Shown one piece after another: positions 1 through 11,165 of a DNA stretch of 64,000 bases (position 1 is the stretch's first letter; the number at the start of each line of letters is the position of its first letter). Origin of the DNA: Metellina segmentata. Lineage: Eukaryota > Arthropoda > Arachnida > Araneae > Tetragnathidae. The stretch lies in the NCBI GenBank assembly GCA_947359465.1, contig OX375873.1, positions 132,572,899 through 132,636,898 on the forward strand, written 5' to 3'. The notes under the pieces are model-generated. The model made no database searches. It was not told the origin of the DNA and worked only from the letters and a program-made list of their open reading frames with translations. A program made the position numbers and the translations under genes.

Positions 1-238
1 TCTTTGTAGCTGAAAGCGTATGTTTAGAAACCATTCTTGTTTAATGAACCGAAAACCGATTGTTTGAGCTGCGTCGTTTCGTATTTCTCAAGGCCCAGAT
101 CAAAAAGATTCACAAAACCCAATCTACGCCTCCAAACATTTAGAAAATAAATCCCAACCGACGTCAAGGTTGTTCATATTTAAATAATCCAATACACACG
201 ATAAGATTTTCCTGATCTGTAGTTATTTTTAATTAGTC
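1..238. other. non-coding, no recognised feature
   Basis: AT-rich sequence without a supported ORF or repeat that I can match to the rest of the window. Confidence 0.5.
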
Positions 239-239
239 A

Positions 240-482
240 CACTGGAGAAACACATCGGGAAATTGGCGTCGGTCCGTGATCCATCCTAAAGGGAAATGTC
301 CGCAGACAAACCGTCATTTTGAACCACTGTCAGATGACACCACTGTCAGATTTCTTAACACATCGGAAATTGGCGTCGCTCCGTGATCCAGCCTAAAGGG
401 AAATGTCCGAAGACAAACCGTCATTTTGAACCACTGTCAGATGATGACACCACACCGGGACAGGCAAACCCCTTTCCAAACT
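240..482 (-). repeat. SINE body fragment carrying an internal tandem duplication
   Basis: On the minus strand this matches the common SINE body (the CTGACCGTGGTTCAAAATTA region followed by the CGGACCGTCGCCAATAG region). The segment from about 251 to 348 is repeated from about 359 to 445 with a 108-bp offset and few differences. The tRNA-like head is missing. It reads as an old, locally duplicated 3' fragment. Confidence 0.7.
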
Positions 483-559
483 TCCACCCTACACCATGAA
501 GTTAGCCAACTTTTAAACCTGATTTAGCATAATAATATTTCTTATGGTCCTTTTAAAAA

Positions 560-748
560 TCCAACCGGTTTTGACGAGTTATCTCCTTCAAGAACTGTTC
601 AATTTTGTAAATGTCATCAATAGATTCCCTTTTTCTTTGTGATGTTGTGAATAAGTTTTTGTAATATTTCTATTTAATGAAGAAAAATCTAGTCAGTTTT
701 GCTAATGTCGAGGGATACCTCGTTTAATCAACCACCAGCAGGGTTAGT
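560..748. mobile_element. GATATC-palindrome TIR element, degenerate copy
   Basis: The interior has the family hallmarks TTGACGAGTTATCTC and TCAGTTTTGCTAATG. The right end is ACCACCAGCAGGGTTAG, close to the family end ACCACCAGGAGGGTTAA. The left end is diverged. Confidence 0.6.
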
Positions 749-803
749 ATCACTTTATGAGGATTTTCAGACATCATAAGTGTTGTGTGGGGAAAACAAT
801 ACT

Positions 804-1147
804 ACGTGCTAATCGGTAATTGGTACTTTAGTTAACGTCGTACTAGAGCAACACAACGTGCTATTGACGACGGTCCGGGATCAGTCCCTTAAGGGAAAGA
901 TCCGAGGACAACACTTCGTAATTTTGAACCACGGTCAGATGACGAAGCAACACCTGAGCTGGCACCCCACTCTCCAAACTTCCACGCCAACCCAACGTGA
1001 GGACTTTCGGCCACGACAGATTTAAGGTGCACCAGCCGCCTCTACACCATACGCTTACAAACATCCATGCCCGAACCAGGAACCTTCCGATCTAGAGGCT
1101 AACACACCTTAACCACTAATACCGGTTGGTCGGCACGTGCTAATCGG
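804..1147 (-). mobile_element. SINE family 1, full length with TSD (copy 1)
   Basis: A minus-strand SINE occupies 817-1134. It has a tRNA-like head at the high-coordinate end (GGTTGGTCGGC side), then the common body, then a short TTACCAATTA tail at the low-coordinate end. A perfect 13-bp TSD, ACGTGCTAATCGG, lies at 804-816 and 1135-1147, direct evidence of target-primed retrotransposition. The 67-codon open frame inside it recurs almost unchanged in copies at 50093-50296 and 51284-51487 and is a by-product of the SINE, not a gene. Confidence 0.95.
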
Positions 1148-1199
1148 ATATCTCATGAGACCTCGGAGGTTTGTTTTAAATTTAGAGAAGATAGGTATT

Positions 1200-1405
1200 T
1201 AAAAAAAAGTCGCATTACAGGAACACGACAGGCTATTGGCAACGGTCCGGGATCAAAGAAGAAGTGAAAGATCCGAGGACAACACTACGTAATTTTGAAC
1301 ATGATCAGATAACGATTTCCCACCTGATCTGCAATTTATACTCGAGGTCTTAGGTTGGATTCAAACTCGCATCACTCCAGTTGCCAATCCGTTCCCCTTC
1401 CAACC
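1200..1405 (-). mobile_element. SINE family 2 fragment
   Basis: Minus-strand match to the SINE body (GGCAACGGTCCGGGATCA) joined, after an internal deletion, to the second type of tRNA-like head (GGTTGGATTCAAACTCGCA, then CCAGTTGCCAATCCGTT). Confidence 0.75.
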
Positions 1406-2430
1406 TTTGTACAAAAATGTGCAAAAAAAAAAGTACCCACCACTTTCCTCTCTGTCGTTGTATAATATAATTAATAACACAATCGACTTGGCACAAAGTT
1501 GTCCCATTTCAAGTCAACGAATTATCATATTCGGATTCCCTATTAAATCCAATAAATCCCGATCGAAAGAGGTTGAAAAGGGAAAAACAGGAATCGGATA
1601 TAAGCGATGGACGTTATTTAACAAAGAAATGCGCCATCCAAACCAAAGGGAAGGTAAGGGTCCCACGTATCGCTTAACTCTTAATCCCCTGCACATGCAT
1701 CGGAACAAATGAAGTCACGGATGGAAAGCTTCTTTTCCCGATGAATTGGCCAATGAAGCGAAGACATAAAAATTGCAACGCAGCTTTTAGGCGCAGGGCT
1801 TGTCGGGGGCACAAACTACAAACGACGTTCATCCGTTTGTCCCGTGATCCCATTAAGACGGTACAAAGACGGAGATTGTTCAAAGCTAACGAAGCCTCTC
1901 GTCCAAAGAAAGGGAGGACTGCCGTTTTGGCTTAGATCCGCATGACCCATTAATTCCGAGAAGGAAAAAAAGCAGCATTAAAAGATTTTTAGTCTCCCTT
2001 TTTCTTTTGCGGGGAATACTCTTCCCTTCGTCTTTTATCCATCATGCTCAGTTTGGCAGATTTTGAGGGCATGCGTAAGAAGGCAGAGGAACCTGGGCCC
2101 CTTTGCAACAATGGGATCAACGTGGACGGAAACAATGGAAGTCATAATCATAATAGGGGCAGCGGGGAGCGAAAGGGTCAACACGCTGGATGGGAGGAAT
2201 CTTTCTCCTGAGTCAAAACTCAAGTTCCTTGGTCCATGAGAAAGATGCAAATGGAGCACGAAATTCTATTTTTTTATTCCGTTTCTCTTTTTCTACTTAT
2301 TCATTTGGTTGGAAATGCCGCTCGGTCCAGTGAACTTTCTTTAAAATGGGAGGAGTGAGATTTATTTGGGAGATGGTAATTTCTTCAGATAGACATCAGG
2401 GATAAATCTAAAGGGTGCACCGAAAGCCAT
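1406..2430. other. GC-richer, repeat-poor island; no established gene
   Basis: Base composition is clearly less AT-rich than the flanks and no repeat of the window is present. On the plus strand one frame is open from about 1991 to 2209 (ATG at 2044, ending TCTTTCTCCTGA). The 56 residues from the ATG are hydrophilic and rich in Gly, Asn, His and Glu. The open frame begins right after TTTTTAG, which could be a splice acceptor. No domain is recognised. It could be a short exon, a conserved non-coding element or chance. Confidence 0.35.
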
Positions 2431-3605
2431 TGGGACACTTTAAAACTAGATTAATAAAGTAAGTAAAATTTACGCACAGTACGCCATACATAAGTGACGT
2501 TTCCAATCTAGAGTTCACCCGTAAGTGGAAACTGGAGATAAATTGACTCCACATTGTCCATTGGTTTAATTAACAAACGATCGTTTTTTATTTATTGGAG
2601 TCATTAGTTTAGTATACGTAAATTTAGTTGCTATCAAATGGGAATCAGTTATAGATGATTCATCCATTTTTAAAATGTACTTGGCTAATAAAAATGAACT
2701 TCTAATCCATTAACTCCTAATACAAGCACAAATCTGAATGTATAATGCAAAATACAATTTGTTTAAAATTATAAGATGTTTGAAAGTATCTGTTTGAACT
2801 GTAGAATGGCCCAAAATGAAAATATTTTTACAAAATGTGTGTTCGGAAAAGCCATGTTTAGATGGTGGGGTCAGTGTGGTGTTTTTTTTTTGTCAGTAGA
2901 TAACTTCACCAGTCTATAATACTTAAAAAATTAATCATGAAAAATTCGACTTGTTTTTCCCTTTAATTTCAATGATATATAAAGATTATTAAACTCGTTT
3001 GGTTATATAAACATAATTCATTGAAGTTGTAAAAAGGCCCCAGTTGAAGAGTACTCATTTCTCGTAACATATACGTTTAGTTTGTTCTTAACCATCTTTA
3101 AATCAGTTAATCTAATATTTCAAATAATATAAAATCGAAAAATGAATTCACACAAGCTCTATTCTAGAATATTCCTGTGACAAGTAGGAAGCACATTCCA
3201 TCTTCTCAAAGCTTTTGTTTCTAAGATTCCACTAACCAGTCATTTTGAATTGCAAATTTGAAAATTAAGGTGTAATTTTATGATTTTTCTGTTTTTATTT
3301 TGCTCAGTAATCCTCTTAAGCCCCATGAAGGTTTACAAGACTCAATTTCATCATAAGATACTGACTCTACGAAGGATTTACATTAAAAAAATCCCAAAAC
3401 ATGTGTGTGTGTGAAAAATGACTAGGTACGTAAAAAAGGAATGAATTTTTTGTGATGCTAAGCAGGAATTTTGAGCTAAGAAACGCACACGCTGGAAAAA
3501 AAAAGGGAATAAATTTTTTTATGAGGTTTTAGTGGTATTATTTTTAGGCGATAAGAGAGAGGGTTATTCCCAAGGAATATTTTGCACGTCTAATTCGACT
3601 GAATT
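2431..3605. other. AT-rich spacer, nothing recognised
   Basis: Homopolymer-rich AT sequence without ORFs over 60 codons and without matches to the repeat families seen elsewhere. Confidence 0.5.
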
Positions 3606-3838
3606 TAAGCGGCTTGTTTCAGTTCGAACTCCCTGGAGATCGAATGTCCTCACTTTTGACGTGGTTTGGAAGTTTGGGATTGGTGTGTCATCTCAGGTGT
3701 GACTTCGTCACCTGACCGTGGTTTACAATTACGAAACGTTGTCCTTGAATCTCTAGCTTTGTGATTGATCCTGGAGCGTCTCTAATAGCTTTTTTTGTTG
3801 CAGCAGTGCAATGTGGATTAAAGTACCATACCATACCA
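3606..3838 (+). mobile_element. SINE copy, 5'-truncated, with ACCATACCAT tail
   Basis: Plus-strand common body: TTGACGTGGTTTGGAAGTTT, then CTGACCGTGGTTTACAATTA, then the 3' region ending ATTAAAGTACCATACCATAC. The tail repeat differs from the ACCAATT tail of family 1. The tRNA head is largely lost. Confidence 0.8.
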
Positions 3839-4040
3839 TTAAAAATGGCACGTTTTTATCATAAATTCCAATTTATCGTATCGATGTTGCATTATTTACG
3901 AAATGATCAATCTTCCGTCTCGTAAAACTTCAAACTTTTCAAACCCAAAAACAGAACGTGTTAATCTTTTAATGGGATACTTATCCGTATCTTCTTTTTT
4001 TAACTGTTGAAACGAATCAGTTAATTTTCATCTGATTCGT

Positions 4041-4094
4041 AAGTACTTCATTACAAAATGTGTTAATGTTAAAACATTTTGTAATGAAGTACTT
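4041..4094. repeat. perfect 21-bp inverted repeat with 12-bp loop
   Basis: The left arm at 4041-4061 (starts AAGTACTTCATTACAAAATG) and the right arm at 4074-4094 are exact reverse complements, separated by 12 bases. The rest of 3840-5090 shows nothing else recognisable. Confidence 0.9.
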
Positions 4095-5091
4095 AAATAC
4101 ACTGAAAACTAAATATGATAGCACTTTTATCATGTCAATTTTCTTTTTCATCCTCTTTTGAAGTTTTACCAAAATCAGTTACAGTTAAAATCCTACACCA
4201 AAGGAAAAGAAATAGCTTTAGAAAACATACTATCGAATTGGAATGAGAGATAGCAGCGAATTTTTCATTATCCAGCCAAAGCCAAACTATAGATCACAGC
4301 AATAATTAAAAAAACATAACACCCCGCACAAAGCATCGTCTTGGAACTTTAAGTACCGTGCTGAAATATTAACCCACTTGTTAAGGCGATCAAATATGTT
4401 ACCTGAGATTCCCCAACTCTAGCAAGCAAAAGATTTTCGCGTAGGAAATAATCACGGATCGAATAAATTCTGAGCGGTGTAGAGTTTTCTTGGCGAACGT
4501 CCAGCTTCTAAACTTAGCGGAACAAGTTTAATCAAAGTTAATAATTAATTTCGCCATGTATAATTCAAGAGCCTTTAAAAGACAAATGAAGTGAAGTACG
4601 GTTGGAGTCAGTGTCTGGTCCGAAATAAATGACACCGGCGTTGAAAACCATAGAATTGAGAACACAGAATCTGAACTGAAAGTTGAGGGGGAATCAGCTA
4701 TGGAAGCCAGCTTATTGTCAGTCTGACTAGAAGAACAGATATTAAATGCGCTTAATGTAAAGGCGTGTACGTGATAGTGGGGTTATTTCCTTCAATGTTG
4801 GTGATTTTGTGTGAAAGAAGTATAGGTGTAAACATGCACAGGTAATTTGATAGCACCCTCTTTGCTAGTGCTCTGGTAAATTGAGCACAGAAATAAAGAT
4901 TATATTTGGCGGTAATTTTAAAGAAACTACTTGCTTAGAAAATAGTATTTAATGAGCCGAGAAAGAAATATTGAGTTGATACAAAAGTTCGTCACATTTT
5001 TGTTATAAAAATCAAAAATTATTTACTAAAAATTACATGTAATCAATACAGTATATGCCGTTCTGTTTAATGATCTTTCTCCATCTCTCCG

Positions 5092-5226
5092 GTTCGTCAC
5101 CTGACAGTGGTTCAAAATTATGTGGTGCTATTCTCGTTTCTTTCCCTTGGGGGATTGATCCAGGACCGTCGCCAATAGCCAGTTGTATTGCTCTGGTACG
5201 ACGTTAATTAAAAATTACCAATTATT
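5092..5226 (+). mobile_element. SINE 3' fragment
   Basis: Plus-strand 3' half of the common body (GGTTCAAAATTATGTGGTG, GACCGTCGCCAATAGCC) ending ACGACGTTAATTAAAAATTA and the ACCAATTA tail. It is 5'-truncated just upstream of the GTCACCTGACAGTGG segment. Confidence 0.85.
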
Positions 5227-5999
5227 GTCTATCCGGTTGCTGTATAATCCCGCGCTTAAAGAAATTCTCGTGTTTCTGCCTTAAAACTGATTTATGTGGC
5301 GAAACTTTCTCAAGCCCTTACGGTACGAGGAATCGTCGACTGTACTCAACACAACTCTTGTCGTGTGTGAGAAGTATTCTTACGATTTCAAATATCAAAG
5401 AAGCATAATATGTCAAAAATTCTCCGTATTGTCTGCCGTTCTTAATACTTTACAAAGTACAATCAAGTAACATAATTGCTTGCCCGAGTACACCGATGAA
5501 ATTCCATCTTTCATACAACATTAAAATTTTACTCATGTGAAGTAGATAACACTTCGATTTTGCGATGCAATGCCATCTAGCACCGAAAACGGGTCGAATT
5601 TTTGCATCAAACCATATTTTATCAGTCGAGAAAGAAGCAGTAGAGTTTTTTTCTGAAAGTCTGCTATATGAGTAGGGCTCTAGAGCCCTACTCATATAGC
5701 CTACCTGTTTTGGTAACCTGGTATATAACTTGGCATGTTAATCAAATGCAATTTCTGGATGTTTCCATAGACGAGAATTACGTATAAGCAGATTAAGCAC
5801 ACGCACACATCTTTGTTGAGAAGAGCTTCAAGAAAAGCGATCAATATCTCACGGGATCGCTATGAATTTTCGACTTAATTGGTCTATGGCATGGTATCAT
5901 CTCGTTTGTCTATAACATCTAATGACGGGTTAGATGTGTGAATACACATTAGAGTAGTAACAAAAGTGGCAAAATCGCCAAACCCTAGTGTGCCGCATC
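5227..5999. other. spacer containing a 38-bp perfect palindrome
   Basis: No gene or dispersed repeat recognised. The only structured element is the palindrome at 5663-5700. Confidence 0.5.
5663..5700. repeat. 38-bp perfect palindrome without spacer
   Basis: The 19 bases GCTATATGAGTAGGGCTCT at 5663-5681 are followed immediately by their exact reverse complement at 5682-5700. Confidence 0.95.
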
Positions 6000-6302
6000 T
6001 TAGGTAGGTATTTTAATCGACAACGCGCTGGTGAAACATGGCGGCGTTCCTGGAACGAACTCGAACGTAAAGAACCGAGGACAACACCACGTAATTTTGA
6101 ACCAAGATCTGATGACGTGGTCAAAACTGAGTTGGCACTCCACTTTCAAAACTTCCAAACCACGTCAAAGTGATGTCATTGGAGGCCAGGACAGATGTAA
6201 CTTGTACCCTCCCCCTTCGTACAGGATGGCTTTTGGTTGGATTCGAACTCGCAACCCTCCGGTTACTAATTCATTACTCTTCCTACCGGGCTACCCAGAC
6301 AC
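6000..6302 (-). mobile_element. SINE family 2, near full length
   Basis: Reading on the minus strand: a tRNA-like head of the second type (B-box-like GGGTTGCGAGTTCGAATCCA), then the common body, then a tail read as TACCTACC (TAGGTAGGTATTTTAAT on the plus strand). It abuts a ~500 bp MITE at its head end. Several overlapping open frames here are SINE shadows. Confidence 0.85.
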
Positions 6303-6805
6303 CCGGGAGCAGTAAGTGCTTAAGACTGCGACGGACGTCACAGTACAAAGTCTTTGCAGAACAATTTTTCCTTAATTTTATCAATATTTTGGCCGATTTG
6401 TTTTCAATAATAAGTTACTATGTTCTGTAGAGCAAAGCGCGCTACTTGCCAAAGCTTTTTTTTCCTTTTATAGCTAAGGAACAACCTCTCTACACCGCCC
6501 AATTGACCACAAACACTTCATAAATAATACATATAAGTCAATGACAAAATATTTAACTTCAAAAGTTATAGACAGAATTGCAAATTATGAAAGTATGCCT
6601 TGGTTTTAAATAAAGTAAGTTATTAATTGTGATGTGTGTCTGTTTCTCTCTATATTAAAAATATTATAAATACGTAATAAATATTTAGTCGATAGTTGAG
6701 TTTTACGTCTGATTTTGATTTAACTGCAGTTTTTAAAATTTTGCCTACAGAACAATTGCGATTACTTGGAGTTGAATATAATTATGCACCTGAGTCGCCC
6801 CGGCC
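6302..6805 (+). mobile_element. ~500 bp non-autonomous TIR element, copy A
   Basis: It shares a colinear sequence with copies at 31925-32425, 42960-43465 and 61235-61640: a start near CCCGGGAGCAG..AGTGCTTAA, then TGTTCTGTAGAGCAAAGCGC, then TTTTATAGCTA..GAACAACCTC, then GTATGCCTTGGTTTT, then an end near TGCCTACAGAACA. There is no coding capacity. Confidence 0.8.
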
Positions 6806-8190
6806 CACTAGGCCTTATGAATTAGTCAGATGATGAAGCAATGGATGGTATTCTACTGTTTCTTGGACCAATCTCATGAAGAATGTTCATTTCGATCCAC
6901 ATACGTAAACAGTCATAGGGTCACGTTACAACTAGTTTTGGTCACATGATTCTGGGGCCATAGAAAGCTTACCATTACTCATTCTACCTTTCACATTTCC
7001 CCAATGGATACCGGATTGAAAACCAACGCCAAACGTAGCCAAAACGACAATAAATCAGTGTTCTTAACTGGAAGTTATTTTATCTTCCCGTTGTTTGCTT
7101 ACGTCTACTCTTATGTGTTGGCAGCTCATAAATCTTCGTTTGGTTTTCAGATTATTGGTTTGTTTCTTACATCCTGAGGTTACTACTTTTTGGCTATAAA
7201 AAACTACTTAGTCTGGACTGCAGCTGAAAAATTTTATGTATAGCGCACAAAAAAAATCTCGCATATACAGTTTGTGTAGTATAGCAAACCTTATATCTAT
7301 GTATTTCTTATTACGAAAACACTGGTCGACTGCTTTTAAAATGTTTTTTTTGCTGGAATATTTTATATTTTACTAAGCGAGTAGAACAAACGCAGACAAA
7401 ATATAGTCAATATGTATGCTTCATTACAGATAATGTATGAATATTTTATGAAATCGATAAAGGCTTTTGGCTGTTTTATAAGTTTGAAAAAAAAAGGTAA
7501 AGTTTTTGTTTGGATGGGTAGTTAGGGTTGGGGGGCACGCAAAACAGCACTTCGTCAACATTTACATCGCACAAGAAGTTTGCATACACTAAAAACAAGT
7601 TAAATCTAAATGTCATCTTGAACAGCAATAACTGCTTACATGTGTGGCAATCGGTGCATTTTGCGATAGTAAATACGTATAATGTATAGATACTTGTATA
7701 AAATATGTATAGTTTAGAGTTATTTTATAAGTAAATAAACATTTTAGCAGACATGAATGGTTCGGAAATAGTAAATACTAGTGTGTTAATGTATACTTTA
7801 ATTAAAATGCTCCTGAATATTTTGAGTATACAGTGATTATATCATTATTAACAAGGACATCAATACATATTTGAGTGTAAGTTAATAACTGGGCATGTGA
7901 GAACCCATGTTCTCACATGCCCAGAACCCATTCAGCTGTATTAAAGGATCTGCGATGACATGTATTTATCGATCTTTAGTTGTCTTTAACTAAACAATAC
8001 GTTTAGTAGATTAAAATAGTTTGAAAACATTAACATTTTCATGAATAATTTACAAGTAATCACGGAAGAAAGTTTCCTAAAGTATTTTGATAGCTTTTCT
8101 TTCAGGATTCATGTATAACACAATTCCTGAAAGGCATTTGTTATGCGGTTTTATACTTCAGGTAGTTTTTTTGGGTGTAAGGTACGTAAC
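6806..8190. other. AT-rich spacer with one short perfect inverted repeat
   Basis: No ORF or dispersed repeat recognised apart from the palindrome at 7889-7924. Confidence 0.5.
7889..7924. repeat. 16-bp perfect inverted repeat, 4-bp spacer
   Basis: CTGGGCATGTGAGAAC at 7889-7904 and its exact reverse complement at 7909-7924 are separated by CCAT. Confidence 0.95.
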
Positions 8191-8192
8191 AA

Positions 8193-8416
8193 ACTCTTCA
8201 AATAGTTTCAACAAGGTATCTCGTCCATCAAGATTTGATAAATTTTGTTAAGATGAGATATCTTGTCATCAAAATATTTCCAATTTTTTCATCATGACGA
8301 GATCAAGATATGGTCAGTTCATACTTGATGAACGAAATAGGTCGTCCATTAAGATCTGTATAATTTTGCTAATGGCAAAATACCTCATTGTAACAATCAC
8401 CAGAGGGGTTAAACAA
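8193..8416. mobile_element. GATATC-palindrome TIR element
   Basis: Contains GGTATCTCGTCCATCAAGAT, then GATGAGATATCTTGTCATC, then TCGTCCATTAAGATCTG, and ends TCACCAGAGGGGTTAAA. The alternating units match the family seen at 32547-32771. It has no ORF. Confidence 0.8.
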
Positions 8417-9350
8417 AGCAAGTTAGACATGTATGGATACTAAGAAATACTTTGAATGTTTACTTAAATTGAACACACAAAAATGCAACTAGGAAATGAG
8501 TTGTATGGAAAATATATTGATCTAACCAATTATTTTACGTTTATTTACGTTTGCAATAGTAAAATAGCAGATATATAAATAGAAATAATCTTTTAAAATG
8601 GAAAAGACCTTTTTAATACAATGCAACGAATTTTACTTGCAAATCTAATAACTTTTAAATGTGGTATTTACGTGGAATGTGTATATGTGTTTAAATGTGG
8701 TATATGTTGTTTCATCATATATGTTCATATGTGTTTCATCAATTAGATCCAGATTTAACTCCTTCTTTAAAAATTGTCGGAAAGATGTAATTAAGTGAGA
8801 AAAATAAAAAAATAAACGCCGGTTAGCAAAACATACGGATTTTGGACAATTCCGGATATCGGACGTCCGGATTTGGGACTTAGTAATGAAATGTGAATAT
8901 ATTTCAGTCAATATGAATCTAGCACTGAGTCTTGAAAGTTCCTTAAACTGATGTAATAACCGCTTTTGCCTATAAATATTTAGAATACGCTTTCACTTCC
9001 TATCAAAGTTACTTTAAATAAAAAAAATATCACTTAGCTTTTGAACGTGAATTCTACAACAACACTAATGAATTTCTTGAAACAGCGCAGAAGAGTGGAT
9101 GCTTCCAACAATCCTTTTCATGACAAATGAATGTACCTTTTCGTTGCATAATGCAAACAATAACCAGCTTAAAATTCCGGTTATTCTTTAAAGTAGTAAG
9201 TCATTACCAGCTAAAGGCAGCAAAAAGTCATTGAACTGTCCCAAGTCCTTTAAGATTCGTCCAACAATTTATATCCTGACGCTCGAAAAACTTTCCAGAA
9301 ATAACAATCGATTATGAGCGGCGAATTATCTCGCATAATATTATCGATTA
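8417..9350. other. AT-rich spacer, nothing recognised
   Basis: The 88-codon minus-strand frame at 8645-8911 is low-complexity (Thr/Phe/Tyr-rich) with no recognisable domain and is not supported as a gene. Confidence 0.5.
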
Positions 9351-10160
9351 CCGAACAATTAAAAACCTAAAGCGTCTAATTCTTTTTCAACGCGAAAACC
9401 GAATTTTTCACCTGCAGCCTCATTACACGGCGGTCCATAAATCACGTGGTCGCCACATACTCTCCCACCCCTCTCACACCAGTCAGCCATTTTGTTTTTA
9501 CCCCTCTGCGGGCGGAGGAAAACTTTTAGGGAAAACAAACAAGGACCGGGGCGCATGGGAGGTGAAGACTAAGACAAACAATGGACAGACGCACATAAAA
9601 AAAAAACACTTTTCTAATTTCGTTTGTTTCTTCTTCTCGTGGCTGAATAATGACAAATGTTTTGTTTAATCTTTCCGTTATAAAAGAATAAAACGCTACA
9701 TTGTGTGCGCTTCGCTTAAAACAAAAGAAGTAACAACACTGCATAGGAATTGAGGGTGGAAGAAAAAACCAGTGTTTCCGAAGAGGTTGGATTCCGAAAA
9801 AGATCAGACAAGAAAAAAAACACAAAGAAAAAGCGTACCACTTCCTCCGCTGTGATTGATGTACATTGTTAACACAACTACTGGCTTCGTCAGCGTAATT
9901 ACTTTTGTTTGCTCAAGTAGTTAGTTAACTGTTAATTTCAGTTAGCGGGGAGAGCTTTAAGATTCTTCGAAGCACTTAACGCAGTGCGATAAGAATAATA
10001 GGAAAAAAAATTGGGATAAGATTAAGAGATAAAAGGATGCTCCCCTTTCGAAGGAATCGCATGTAATCTGTAACGGTGCAAACTGAAGGAGGTGGAAACG
10101 GTCGCTATAAAAAGATGGCGTATAATAAAAGCTGCCGAACGGGTAAGATAAACACGTTCG
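9351..10160. other. GC-richer island with a possible minus-strand first exon
   Basis: A repeat-free island with raised GC between about 9380 and 9560. On the minus strand an ATG at 9490 sits in a strong start context (AACAAAATGG). It opens a frame of 26 complete codons to 9412, where CTGCAG is followed by GTGAAA, a good donor-like junction. The region also contains CACGTG and TTTATGG motifs. It could be a 5' exon and promoter or a conserved regulatory element. I recognise no protein family. Confidence 0.3.
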
Positions 10161-10505
10161 GAACCCATCTATTATGAAAGAAAGTTGCGTAATCGGTTTG
10201 AAATTGAATGTTTAGAACTATTCCCTCCTGGATTTTTTTGAACAATTTATTTGGTTTAATTCGAGCTAATGGGAGGACTCGTGTAACTTGAGTGGAAAAA
10301 TTGTTTAGTTAAATCTTTAAAGCTTTTCAAATGCATTCCGGAGTTGATTGTTTTCCGAAGATTAATGTAAGGATAAAATCTTCCTAAAAGATCAGACAAA
10401 ATGGATTAGTCTGATCATTATTCAAGCATGAGCGTTATGCAGATTGTTTAAATTTGTGTAAAAGACAAGTACGCGTTTAACTTTTGAAGATAAAAATTTA
10501 TAAAA
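10161..10505. other. AT-rich spacer
   Basis: Nothing recognised beyond an 8-bp inverted repeat, GATCAGAC / GTCTGATC, around 10390-10417. Confidence 0.5.
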
Positions 10506-10509
10506 AATC

Positions 10510-11125
10510 AGTAGTTTAATAACGTCGCATTCGAGAAACATAATAAGTTATATGTGATGGCCCTGCATCAATACCCGAGGGAGAACAACACCCCATATTT
10601 TTGAACCACGGTCAGATGACTATGTGGACACCAGAGCTTGCACCCCACTCCAAACGTCAAGCCGACCAACCGTTTTGATGGTTTTGTCTCTAGATCGGGA
10701 GGTTTCTGGTTCGAATCCGTGTCAGTGCATTAGTGTTTGTAAGCGTGAAGTATAAAGGTGACTGGTGCACCTTTAAATCTGTCGTGGTCGAAAGTCATCA
10801 CATTGGGTATGTGTGGGGTTCGAGCTCATGTGTTGCCTCGTCATCTGACCGTGGTTCAAAATTATATGGTGTTGTCTTTAGATCTTTCACCTGGAAAACT
10901 GATCCCGGACCGTCGTCAATAGCCCGTTGCATTGCTATAGTAAGACGTTAATTAAAAATTACCAAAAATTACCAAACGTCAACACCACGACGACGTGAGG
11001 ACATTGGGGACCACGACAGATTGAACGTGTACCAGCCCCACTTAACTGAGGATATTTGATTGGAACTTGCAATCCGCGTGCTGCCAATCCAATACTCTTT
11101 TTCAAGCGAGCTACTGCACCCTTCA
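10510..11125 (-). mobile_element. SINE family 2 copy split by a nested SINE
   Basis: The outer minus-strand SINE is visible as 10510-10660 (3' region and body, CCACGGTCAGATGAC) and 10972-11125 (rest of the body and the second-type head, TTGGAACTTGCAATCCGC). The two halves join correctly if the inserted SINE and one TSD copy are removed. Confidence 0.85.
10650..10982 (+). mobile_element. SINE family 1, full length with TSD (copy 2, nested)
   Basis: The plus-strand SINE lies at 10661-10971, from the head start GCCGACCAACCG through the B-box-like GGTTCGAATCC and the common body to the AAAAATTACCAAAAATTACC tail. An exact 11-bp TSD, CCAAACGTCAA, lies at 10650-10660 and 10972-10982. The insertion target is the body of another SINE, so the order of insertions is clear. 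Confidence 0.95.
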
Positions 11126-11165
11126 ATTAACAGGAATTAAGAAATCGCAGGTTACATATTCAAAC

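Noticed and set aside
6031..6430. Overlapping 61-94-codon ORFs suggesting a compact gene
   Set aside because: They lie in a family 2 SINE and the adjoining MITE; frames overlap and lack domains.
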